The notes under the pieces: model-generated | Seen by the model: the letters and a program-made list of their open reading frames with translations, nothing else | The model's database searches: none | Told to the model about the DNA's origin: nothing | Made by a program: the position numbers and the translations under genes | Shown: positions 9,975 to 20,900 of the stretch, in pieces | Numbering within the stretch: the first letter of the stretch is position 1 | How the letters are laid out: every line of letters starts with the position of its first letter | Assembly: GCA_002633005.1 (NCBI GenBank) | Contig: NMRA01000012.1 | Location: 1,418,357-1,482,356 of the forward strand | Source: Phoronis australis | Lineage: Eukaryota > Phoronida > Phoronidae | Length of the DNA: 64,000 bases | Direction of reading: 5' to 3'

Positions 9975-11400
9975 CGCCTTCTTTCTCAGATAGTGTGAAT
10001 AAAATGTGCCAGGTCGACTTGATAGATGTGTCCCTATGCACTTTGCATGTTTTTTTTTAACATGAGTAGTTTTATAGTATAGTCAAAAATGTTCAGCTTA
10101 CAGTTTCAACTCCACACGAAAGTTTTACAGGATCAGGTAACAAGTTTTTTTATCGTTAAAGCTTTCTTGCAATCTTTTGTTGGCGCTCATAAGACAACTG
10201 TGTATCCCACATTACAGTAAACACGCTTCCCTTGGTATGAACAATAATGACATCGTATTTGGCTAATATTTATCGTATTTCTTCGGGAACGAACGACAAC
10301 AAAATTTTTTCATGGAGAAATTAATTTCGGAAGCCAATTTGGTAGAAAAAAGACCAGTTTTAGTCCACGATAGTTTATTTCGGCCATTGATTTATTGCCT
10401 TGGAGTCATCGCTAATGCCCTAATTGCCCTGCTCTACACAAAAGGAGCAAAACCAAAGTTGCTGATGCCCATGGGTTCTGTCTACCACCTTAGTTTGGAA
10501 TGGCAATTTCTTAAACACATCGTGATGGAAGTAAATAAAAGCACGTTTTTATTTGCTGGCAGGTTGACAGGCCGGCTTTGCCAAAGCAACAGCAAAATAC
10601 CGACTTTGAGCACAGCGAGCCAGTAGTGTAAAAAAGTGGCGGCATAGTAACGTGTGTTATCATTACTGCTTGAACGCTGAAAGAAAGTTCCTATGGCGTC
10701 TAACCTACTTGAAATAGCGGTGGTAACAACATATGAAACCGTGGCGTGTATACATAAAAGTGGAATGCTTAGCTGAGGAAAATATTTTGCACTCTGAAAG
10801 GACATAACCTGGTTTAGGACTATAATTTAAACTGGTACAATAGTCCAAAGAAGCTGACTGGACGTGAAGGCACGTGTCTCATGAGGTGTCACTTTTTGTG
10901 TTGCAGCTCGCATATAAGGGAATTTGACATATTAATCCTTTTGATGCATTGCATTAAATGCTCATATTAAACATTGCTGACTTCGACGTTGGCAGTTGTT
11001 GTTCTGTTAACTCACAGCACTTTTCTAAGAATATTGGGACCCATTCCACGTAAAATCGTTGCGTGTTTTGTATGTCCGTTACCAGCTATTCTAATGACCC
11101 GGTGACCGCAGTCGACTAGTCGTTAGAATTGCCGAAAAATGTCTGCCTCCAGAGTTCAACTTAACACAATTTTTGAACTTCCATATCATCATGGAACGAG
11201 CCCCAGTTCTTTGACAAGGAATGTTTTCAACAAGTCAGAGACAATATTGCGGTCTGAAGTCAGTTCTTTGTGGCAAACTACAGATTAATTTAGTTATATT
11301 TACAAATAATACAGTGCTTGCGATAGTTCAAAAATAATCAATTTTGAAGTTGGTGCACGCCTAAACAAGATTTTAAACCTCAACCTCCTCGTTTCCAAAA
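9975..11400. other. Interior of the TAAAATGTAACAA element, no gene recognised
   Basis: About 9975-10180 matches 48218-48370 of the sister element. The longest + frame (10312-10626) starts MEKLISEANLVEKRPVLV and has no recognisable domain, codon bias or homologue in the sister copy. I treat it as non-coding. Confidence 0.5.
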
Positions 11401-11679
11401 TGTAGGCCTACTCTGCATCCACAGCTTTCAACGAAGACGTAAAATGCAGTTGTTACATTTTACGAAATTGTTACATTTTACGGCGTATCAGGGCACCTTC
11501 GCTGCCTCGCAAAGTGGAAAACACCGCTGGCAATCGCCATCAGGCAATTGACAACGAATTGGTCACAGTCTTAGTGGTCGGCAAGGCAGTAAAGTGGTAA
11601 AATTAGAGGTAAGTAGGCGCCTAATGCCCCGTGAGATATATATTGCAGAGGCTATTTGACTCAAATACAAATTTGTTTG

Positions 11680-12625
11680 CCACTGCGTGCGAAGCAAAAC
11701 TTTCCATTCCGAAACTACCATGAGTACGACCTATCCTCGTACAGGGGCAACTTTTGAGCTTATAACAATGTTATCTAAGTATATTCCCTTCTTGAAAGAG
11801 CATTTGGTAAGATTGGAGCAGTCTGTGGCCGTGAGGTGCGCGCCTCATCTGTCTCCTAGGATACAGAACGAATTTATTCATGTGCTGCCCGATCATGTCG
11901 GAGAAATACTAAATGAAATTAAATCAGCCAAAAAACTTCAGAAATGGGAATGACGTTTGACAGCACACCTGACGAATCCCACACAGGCCAAATATCGGAA
12001 ATCATCAGCTGCGTGAAAACTGACGAGTGCAATGTAGAAATAAAAAAGAAAAATGACAAGAGAGCAGTCGTCAGACGTGTGTCTATCGTTGACGAACGGA
12101 TCAAAATAAACCGGCAATGTCCAATTCGCAATTAAGTTGACTGGATTCCAGATGGCAAGCAATACTGCGAATCGTCGATTTGTTCGAAGCTATCTTAAAC
12201 ACTACAATCACGCCGTTTCAAGCCTTATATTTATTGGCATTCAAGAAATCGAGGAGGAGTGCTGCAAAGAAAAGCTATGTTCTGTTTTGAAAACGATTTT
12301 CAACATAGCAAACATTTCATTTAAGCGAGTACAGAGAACAGGGATAGAAAAGAAAGCAAAACGTCGGGCTATCATTGCGAAATTCACCTTCTTCGAACAA
12401 AGAGAAAAAATTTGGTCGGGGCGCAAAATTTCAAGGGGACAGATTTTCCTTGGCTAATGGTACAGAGGAGACATCCGCTCATCCCGATTTTGATGGCTGG
12501 AAAGGCGTGCCCATCAGTGAAATCGGTTTTCTAACCAGAGACACACTTCATATCGATCGTGATACGTATTCTTTTGACAATTTCCAAGTCGTCAAGTTCA
12601 AAAAGCCCAGTGACTGTGTGTGAGT
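11680..12625 (+). pseudogene. Decayed ORF1-like retroelement protein
   Basis: Consecutive frames give MSTTYPRTGATFELITMLSK (11719 on), a helical stretch to about 11953, then DKRAVVRRVSIVDERIK (about 12060), then SSLIFIGIQEIEEECC..NISFKRVQRTGIEKKAKRRAIIAKFTFFEQREKIW (12214-12417), then AKFQGDRFSLAN in another frame (about 12430). The order IFGI-E, RxxRTG, RxIIxKFxxxxxREKIW, A.F.G..FSL is that of the RRM-like and C-terminal domains of ORF1 proteins of LINE-type elements. Frameshifts near 11950, 12135 and 12420 break it. A second, shorter copy lies in the duplicated block (29940-30300). What follows to 12623 (GWKGVPISEIGFL) is not recognised. Confidence 0.5.
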
Positions 12626-12639
12626 GGTAGTGTTTCTAT

Positions 12640-13400
12640 AACTTTATTAACTTTCCTATTTTTCAGACTGCAACAAAATTGTGTTTGGCTGATTGCATGC
12701 AACATGCTTACACAATTTTTCGCCGACGGTAGATTTTTCGTCTCTTCTATTTTTAGCTTAATTCCGATATTGACTTGGCTTGGTTACTGATAGGCCTGCC
12801 TTTTCATTGCTTGTTTTTAGGCATCGACCCACTACATGCACATGTGGGCAGCATTCCATTCAATTCATTTTTCATTGTGCCTACAACTGATTTGCACATC
12901 AACAAAGGTCTATGAATGTGGGTATCGTCTAAGCTGATGCCCAGTGTGTATCATGGAAGTGGTGACCACATTTCAGCCACGCGCTTTTTGTTTTCTTTTA
13001 TATTTTGAGTGGAATTTTTGTTGATTCGCCAACTTGTCTACGTTTTTTGTGCATTACATTTAGTATTTTAATTTGCGAACCCGAGTGGTCATCTCTTTCG
13101 TCGAAATATGGCAAGTACCTTATTATTAAACTACAGACGGTCAAGGGATAAAACTAAGAGAAAGGATGTCTTTGAATTTTTGAGACGGAAGGGGTGTTAT
13201 ATCTATTGTTTGCATGAAACTCATTTCATTTGTTGTTTCTGACAATTTGTGTATCTGTGGTACTCTGAAAGAAACTTTTCTAAGCTATAGCGCATTCAAA
13301 CACTATTATTTTGAGATCTGCAATGGCCCAAACACGGTTACCAGACCTGACAGTACTTGCAGTTGACGAGTTGTCTCGAGTCAAATAGATTTTGACACTG
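12640..13400. other. No gene recognised
   Basis: AT-rich sequence without a supported ORF. From about 13230 it matches 30366-30545 of the duplicated block and contains the intact TTAA (13404-13407) that is the empty site of the Kolobok-like element at 30549-34299. Confidence 0.6.
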
Positions 13401-13721
13401 CCTTTAACAAATTCGCAATTCAGAAAGTTAGGAAATCGCCGTTTGTGTGAAAAGCCTCACCTATTATCAAGAACTCTGAGTGGCGAGCAATTTGAATACC
13501 GTCATTTTCTGCATAAAAGTCCATCTTTACACAGGCCTAGTGGGCGTACATAAGGAAATTTTCCTCAGATATACCTAGTGCGTTTATTTGGAAACATACA
13601 TTGTTGAATCGTGAAACCGTCATTAGAAATGAACACCAAACTCGTAACTGAAGTAAATTTTTAGCAATAAATGTCTACATGTGGCCACAGGCGTCCTCAG
13701 CTTCTGATCGTCCCCAATACA

Positions 13722-13856
13722 CTACATATAATATCTTATACCACAATATTAGCCTCGAATGGCAGATACAACCGTGTAATAACCCATAAAGTTATCTCAC
13801 TAGTGAGATAACATTTTGGTGGGAAACCGAGGCCGGATTCGAACCGGAAACAGGAA
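13722..13856 (-). repeat. tRNA-derived SINE, 5'-damaged copy
   Basis: Matches 48612-48725: ACCACAATATTAG, ATGGCAGATACAACCGTG, TAATAACCCATAAAG and a perfect 22-bp palindrome centred on CTAG at about 13801. On the - strand it retains a B box (GGTTCGAATCC, about 13837-13847) but the A-box half is gone. It is present only in this copy of the duplicated block. Confidence 0.6.
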
Positions 13857-14483
13857 ACACATGGCGGCGATGGCAAAAGGACGACTTTGATGAGCCTGTG
13901 TTGTAGTGCCGCCATTCATTATTTTGATGTCTGAAAATCCTTCGATAACAACTCTTCGTTGGACAACGGAAATCTTGTAGTTGTCCGAAAAATCATGCAA
14001 TACCCGTAACTCGGGTGTGACAGACATGGCGATAGGTTTGATAATCGTCATCCAGATAATAAACACGTTATTAACAATCGTCTCTCCGTCTTCTAGATTT
14101 TATTACCACTTTTGCACCTATCAGATTTGATTTTGAATCTCTAGAACAAAACGTGAATTGAATTTATTTGTGTCTCATCACAAGTTATAGTGCTTTTGTT
14201 TCAGTGGAATGCAGTTATTATTTTGATATCTTAAAACGGTGTTAAGCCATGCTGTCATTTGTTAATTTTTTCAGTAAAGGGAACGTTCTTGCGTTTCCAT
14301 GATTAAGGTAGGCCTATATTATCTGGTTAGGTTTTCCCTTGTAGATTACGTAGGCGTAGATTTCCTCAAATTAAGTGACATCGCCGTCAAATGAAAACAT
14401 TTGCTTAACCAATAGGATACTTTGTTGCAGTCCTGATAATATTATTAAGCGCTAGTACATTTTCGAGTTTCTCCTCTAATATT

Positions 14484-14962
14484 CTACAAGCACTGTAAGA
14501 GTATCAACGACAAACTAAGGCTGACAAGCGACACCTGATAATAGGGGGCAGCATCAGTTGTTGACGCACGAATTCTCGCAAGCATGCGGACCGGTGCCCC
14601 GCCTGACCCCTCAATCTTCATCGGGAGCACCACGATCTCATGCACTTTTGTCGGTAGTTTATCGAGATTATGCACATTCTCAACAGCGTAGATCTGCTTT
14701 GCGAACAGCTCTCGGTGAGATTTAAAGTCTTTTGACATACCGTAGTCTACCGACGGTGTATCAAATCCAACTCCAAACACTCTTGGCGATTTTTCGGCCA
14801 AGTAAATCGCAGCCTCCGGGTGTATGCCAGGGAAGTGGAGATTACTTGTGTCGTTACCATGGGGACCAAGAGAACCGTGTGGCCCAGTGAAGTAGTAGGA
14901 TCGGTTGTTGTAGTGTTTACCCCATCCAAAGTTGATGAGGACAATGGAGCCACTAACGGAAC
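14484..14962 (-). CDS. Cyclase copy 2, exon 3
   Basis: Terminal exon with SGSIVLINFGWGKHYNN, GPHGSLGPHGND, VGFDTPSVDYGMSKDF and the tail VSLVSLSLSLILLQCL; stop at 14484-14486. The tail differs from copy 1 only in the last few residues. Confidence 0.9.
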
Positions 14963-17900
14963 CTGAATAACAAGTACAGTAATACCTTTAATGACAGCAA
15001 TCAGTGGCGGATTTAAAGGGGGGGGGGGAGCAAGGGGGCCATGCGAATGTCAGACGGGCAAAATACTGGCTAATACTCTGTCCTGCCCCCCAACTCAAGA
15101 TCTCGGATCCTCCCCTGGTAACAACACCAACATGAACTTAACTTCCTCTTGATTACGCCGCTTCTCCGGGTCAAACCACATAGGTTGCACACTTTTAACT
15201 TGAAAATTATTGCCATTTTCTTGTGTTTTATTAGGAGCAATAGTTCCAACCATTCCTAAACCACCCTCACCTGTTTAAAGCACTACGCTCTTATACTTTG
15301 TGAGCTATATTCATGTAGAATGAGCGTAACAAGCTTAAGATTTAATAAAAGCACCGACTGTCAACAACTTGTTGTCTCTTATTATAGTCTTATCGAGGCT
15401 CATCATATTATATAATTCTATGATGAATGGCTAGAATTCATTAAACACACGGCGCATAGACTGAGGATATATGGAGTCTCCTTAATGCTTTTGAAAAACT
15501 GTGATGACTGAGCACCTTACGGGGGAGGGGGCTGAAACGCACACTGGCTGTGTCTTCCATGAACGTTTGCATTTCAAGCACTGCTATTGGCCTCCACCCA
15601 AGTGGGCCATGCTGCTGCTGCTGCTGCTGCTGTTGCTGCTGTTGCTGCTGCTGTTGCTGCTGTTGCTGCTGCTGTCGCTGCTTCTAATCAAATACCAAAA
15701 ATAAACGAATACTAGAACCATGTTGTTTAGATAATAATAACAACAATGACAATGCCAATGATAACAATAATAACAATATAGTAATAATGATAATTTCACG
15801 TATTGTATTGAGAACAGGAAAACACTTGCTTTTGTGCAGTTACCAAATCCTGTATGCATTCATTACGACTAGGTTTGAACCTGACACGTGAATAATTCTT
15901 AATCGTTTGTAAAACGTTCTAGGAATACTTGGTAAAGTGAGAAGGTCTATAAAAGGGCATCTGTCATTTCACAAATTTCGAACCATCCTTAGTCTTTGAA
16001 ATTTTCTTTATCTGAATGTGATTTGCCACCAGTCCGTCGATAGTTCGTAGAAGTCTAGCCCTGGTATGCCAACTACGATCTCGCGGCCGCGGAGGTTACG
16101 ACGCGCATTCGTGAGAGTTTTTTTACATTCCTTTGTTCCGGTGTGTGTACTTGCTATGGAATTTATTGTCATTAAAACTTTTGGCAACTCCGCCGTTTTT
16201 CAAATGAATTGCATAAGAGCCGTATCATTAGAAATTCCCTTATCAGTTCTTGATGATTATACCAGAAGCAAAAATATGAATAACTTAATTCATAGTTATT
16301 GATCATTTCTGATACTTAACTGGTTTAAGATTATCGTTTAATGCTAAAAACCAAGAGAGTTAAACACGCGAAAAATAATAGGGTGTAATAGTATCATAAA
16401 AAGGAACGAACCAGAGAGGTTTTGTAAATGACTAGTTAAGCCATTAGGGAAATAAAGAATTCTACCCTATAAAGACAAAAGTTTTAGAATGTGGACCACT
16501 CACACTTGATGTGGATAATTGACTCAGGCATCCATAAAAATATACATCTTTATATATTATAATTAATTGGACCTTTGGTGCCGTTTCATACGATTACATT
16601 CTTCAGAAAAATTCAGAATGCAGTGACATTTATGAAAAATTCGATAAACTACGTCACGTATCTATCCGACATTTGTAGATAACAGCTTTCTGATAGATAA
16701 AAAACGGACATACATCTATAACGTAGCTTTGAAGTGTACTATGGATAGCACATCACGTAGGTTGCAGTGTAGGACTTTTCATAAAAGTTAAGAAATAATC
16801 TCTTTTCTTCAGAAATTAAAAGTTAGCATTCCTGATACATGTAGTGTATGTTACCGTAAACAAGAGACATTTGGACACATTTTCACGATAGTTAAGTTAC
16901 TAAAGAAAGTGGAAAATAACAATATTCACAAAAAGAGCGAATGTTAATTATTTTGAACACCTGTCGCATAGTTGTCACGGTCAACATTCAAGAACGAAAA
17001 AGCAGAACAACTGAATTAAAAAGTGGACTTCGGGATGAAAATCGGGACATCGGGTATAAGTTAAAATGTTAGGGTGAAATGTTCGCTGCAAATGACAAAA
17101 ACGTACCGACAACGCTTAATTCACAAAAAGTCTCGAACTCGCCACAATATAATATATTTGGGATTAGGAAAGCAATAAACATGGCCAATGCATGACTCCT
17201 TACATTACTTTAGATGAGGTTCTGTACGGTCAAATATGAGTCAATTTTTATATTCGTTCTCAAAACAGACAAAATACGTTTATCCCAAAGGCAAAACTGC
17301 CCCTGATGTAAACCAGAACCGCCCTCAAGGAGTATTTTTAAGAAGCGTCTGAACGTGCATTAGCTACAACGTCTGGGTGTCCTGCACAGATATTGCTCAA
17401 CGAAGTCAAGAAAAACGTCAGAAATGGAAACAAGAAATAGATTTCAGCTCCAACTCTGACGAAAATACTGAAAATAGCAGACATGCACCCCAAGCCTGAA
17501 GATGATGTAAAAGACAACTTGAACTGCCTTGTCATGCAGGCTGCAAAAATGATTCATGAAAATATTGCGTGCCACGCGATCTGCGATCATCATTGATAAA
17601 AGATGACAAACGACACAAAAACAAGCGGAGCAGTCTGTGTAAACCCGCTTCTTTAAAGAATACTCAGTGGGGCGCCTAGGATAAATATGTTATACAACGT
17701 ACGTGTTTGTACCAAGTGTGTTATTGCATCGAGATTCGTGATATGCAAACTACTTCTGCCTCGTTTATATGCTGCACTTTTTCACTCATTTGTATATGAT
17801 ATACAACGTACTTGTTCGTACCAGAGGTTATTATATCGAGATTCGTGATATGCAGAAGTAGTTTGCATATCACGAATCTCGATATAATAACCTCTGGTAC

Positions 17901-20900
17901 AAACAAGTACGTTGTATATCATATACAAATGAATGAAAAAGTGCAGCATATAAACGAGGCTTTAGTATACTGGCATTTACTTATGTTTTTTGGAACAAAT
18001 CTCTTCGGCGCTCTAATTATATTTCGTGAGCTGTATTCATGTAAGAATGCGTGGAAGAAACTTGGCATAAAATAAAAGCAGAGACTCAGCGACTTGTGTT
18101 TTTTGCTATATTCTTGTCGAGGCGTCCCATTTTGTGCCCATTATATGATATAAGTCTGTGATGAATGTGTAGAATTCATTAATTACACGTCGCATGACTC
18201 CCACACAGATTGAGGATATACGGCCGAGTTTGCTTAATGTTTGTGAAAAACCTGCGTTGAATGAGCAGCTTACGGGGGAACACCGCACGCTGGCTCTGTT
18301 TACCAAGAACGTTTGTATTTCTAGCACTGCTGTTGGCTTACACCCGAGTGGGTCATGACCTTTTGTCGCCCATTCCAGTTTAATCTGTGTCATTTTATTT
18401 TTACCTAGAAATCAGACATATCTTATCTAGAAAGATAGCGAGCGGTTTTTTACTTAGACTTGCTACGTCTATCGTTGTCTTGCGGATGATCGACAAATAT
18501 ACAGAGCGTTTGAGCAACTGTATGTCGTCAACCGACAGCTGACTGCCATGCGTTTAATGAATTCCGTCTTCAACCAAATTATTCCAAAAGCTTCAACTTG
18601 AAAAAAGTGAAAGAGGTAGATTCTCCCTCCTTGAAATTCGTGTAGGCAATAAATTGAGCAACGAAAACGCGAATGCGTGCGCTGCAGGCGCAAAGCGAAT
18701 TTAGGGGGTGCGAGGACATGTCCTCTGTAAACTTTTTGAAATAAGATGCTCTGAGATTCATTTTAAGCCTTTATGCGAGACTTCTAAAACACTTTTAATA
18801 AACAATTCAGGCGGTAATTCTTAGGATTTGATCATTTCTCCCTAAAGCGGGAGAACCGACGGCGGGGGAGGAGCTTCTGTTATTGGGGTGGAGGTCTAGA
18901 AAAACTAAATGATTTGTCACATAAGTTTAAGGTTGCCAATGCCATTCATATATATATGATAATGGCGTTGCCATTTGACTACAACTGCGTAAAAAGTTTT
19001 AGAGTACATCACAGGCAACTCACCGTGATTTTTCTCCCATTGCTGGATGTCGTCCTTCGTCAGTTGGTAGTCAATATTCCCGTTCACTTTTGTCTTCACA
19101 TCAATTACACTGCCTGGGCCTATGAAAAACTTTACAGGGATCTTGTCAATCGCCCACCCTTCAGCGGCGAAGTGGCGCGGGGCATCCATGTGGGTGCCAC
19201 CATGAACGGGGGAACTGATTTCTTCAGCCTGGAGCCTATTCGAAGAACATCATAAAGTAGATTTTCAAAAGTTTAAAATAAGGATACGTAGGACCTTATT
19301 GACTTGTCTGCGTATTTAGATAAATGTCTACAAAACTATAGATTTGAACTCATTAAATGTATAATTAGCAGAAGGTATAAGGATTTTTCACGCTTTGTCA
19401 ATCTGCCAATATTTGAGGAACGTGACCACGTCCTTTTTTGAAAAAAAATCATCAAAAGTGAATGGGAGCGTTTTATTGAGAACGGTGAGATTTTTGAGTC
19501 TTAAACGATGCACAGTAAAGTCAACTGCAATGAACTGGGTTATGTACGGGTGCCGTTGACATACAACAAATAATTTTGAAATTTTTGGTTTACAATAATT
19601 AAAAGTGTATTTTGCTGGAATTGTTCATTTGTTCTCAGCGTCATTTTTTCATAAATCAAGTAGGGAATATTTAATGACACTGAGACGACCAGACTCCCCA
19701 ATGCCATGCTGTGGCGCCGTACAGGTCGTCTTCTTCGCCTTCATCCTTAAAGACAGTGTTCTATTGTCTCCATTTATTTGAGGGAAATCTCACACTTATT
19801 TAATTGTGTGATTAAATGCATATTGTTCTCAGAAGCAGGGTACTAAGAAAATCTAACATTCCTGATGGTTCATTTTTTCTGATGAAAGAAAACTAAGGTC
19901 TTCTGCACTGAGAAGGGAATCGTATGAATCACAGATGTAGAAGAAGTCCTGGTCAAATACATTTAATCAATTACATTTCGTTTTTCAAGTATGGGTCTTA
20001 TGAATACGATATATTAGTTGTTTGTTACGCTACACTTGATAGAAGTATTCATATTTAATATTCATATAAACTGATCAGATTTAGTGAAATCGTGAGATAC
20101 ACGATTTAATACTGCATGCTCACTTCCAATCAAGAACAACCTTGAAACATGCTTCTGGTATAAGATCACTCATTAGCATCAACAATCATCCTCTATTAAT
20201 TTCGGCTCTACAGTTTAGTCACATAATATTCACTAATACGCCAATAAACATGGTTAATATTTTTCACCATGTCAAGAGTGAACGAAACAATAAAATGACC
20301 AGGTAGGTAACACGGTGCTCCTCGTAGTACTTGGAGGGTTACTAACCGACTGATCAATGAAGATGAAACTTGTAATCGTATTTAGGCTTGATAATTCCGG
20401 CTACTGTATTGTTTTCGACCTCTTGTTATTACCCACCGTTTGACCATTGAAGTTATGACTTCCTTCCGGCGTTATACGACTGTTATTTACTAGAATGTCT
20501 CTCGTTGACCAATGACTAGACTTGTTTTAGGGCTTGTGTATATCCCGTGAAGAAAGACATCTAGGTCTTAGTGTTGTATCCATGTGGTAAACATACATAT
20601 GATTTCCGCATCCTTGTCTTCTGCAGGGTCAGTTCGTGGATGTCGTAAATGGACACGGATTTCTTGTGTAAGTAGCCTTATAATTACTGTGTAAAACGGT
20701 GCGATTTGTAGTAAATCGAAAGAAAGTATTTTAAGAGTTGGCGTCAAAGGAATTCCACAAAAGTTTGTACTTGCAATCTTTCCAGTGGTTAGAGTGACTA
20801 TACGACCCGTAGAACTAATCTATGTCTGTAAGTCTTGATTGGACGACGACGTGTATCTGATTTGGTCACAGCGCCGTACACCACCCAGAATAGTTTCCTA

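Larger units (their letters stand above)
8857..11490. mobile_element. DNA transposon with TAAAATGTAACAA repeat-rich inverted ends (copy 1)
   Basis: The left end TGATATGCCGTAAAATG (8857) pairs with the right end CATTTTACGGCGTATCA (to 11490). The first 170 bp carry the motif TAAAATGTAACAA in both orientations at least six times, some pairs forming palindromes. The right end holds two more. Flanking 6-mers are GAGCGA and GGGCAC, a weak possible duplication. The duplicated locus at 29710/29711 is the empty site. The interior matches a sister element at 47886-49868 (for example CATGAGTTTGCATGGTATTT and GTATAGTCAAAAATG), apart from a nested Kolobok-like element. No transposase is recognised in 9975-11400. 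The superfamily is not assigned. Confidence 0.8.
8797..14250. repeat. Segmental duplication, source block part 1 (matches 29663-36075)
   Basis: 8797-8850, 11491-11975, about 13230-13720 and 13850-14250 match, in order, 29663-29710, 29711-30310, 30366-30545 plus 34300-34740, and 35700-36075. Non-matching parts are transposons inserted in one copy only, plus roughly 11980-13230, which the second copy lacks. Confidence 0.85.
14963..19023 (-). other. Intron 2 of cyclase copy 2
   Basis: Non-coding, 4 kb. It holds a G-rich element (15002-15113), a CTG microsatellite, two direct repeats of about 340 bp and a long palindrome. 15005-15270 matches 36075-36373 of the duplicated block. The region 16300-17690 shows nothing recognisable. 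Confidence 0.75.

Noticed and set aside
10312-10626. 104-codon + ORF inside the 8857-11490 element as a transposase
   Set aside because: No DDE or other motif. The antisense frame is open too, and the sister element has no counterpart.
15501-15859. Leucine-run and serine-run ORFs on opposite strands
   Set aside because: Both are translations of the CTG/TTG microsatellite, with no conserved residues outside it.
17721-18075. Two ORFs on opposite strands with identical N-termini
   Set aside because: They arise because the DNA is a palindrome. There is no domain, and no counterpart in the paralogous introns.
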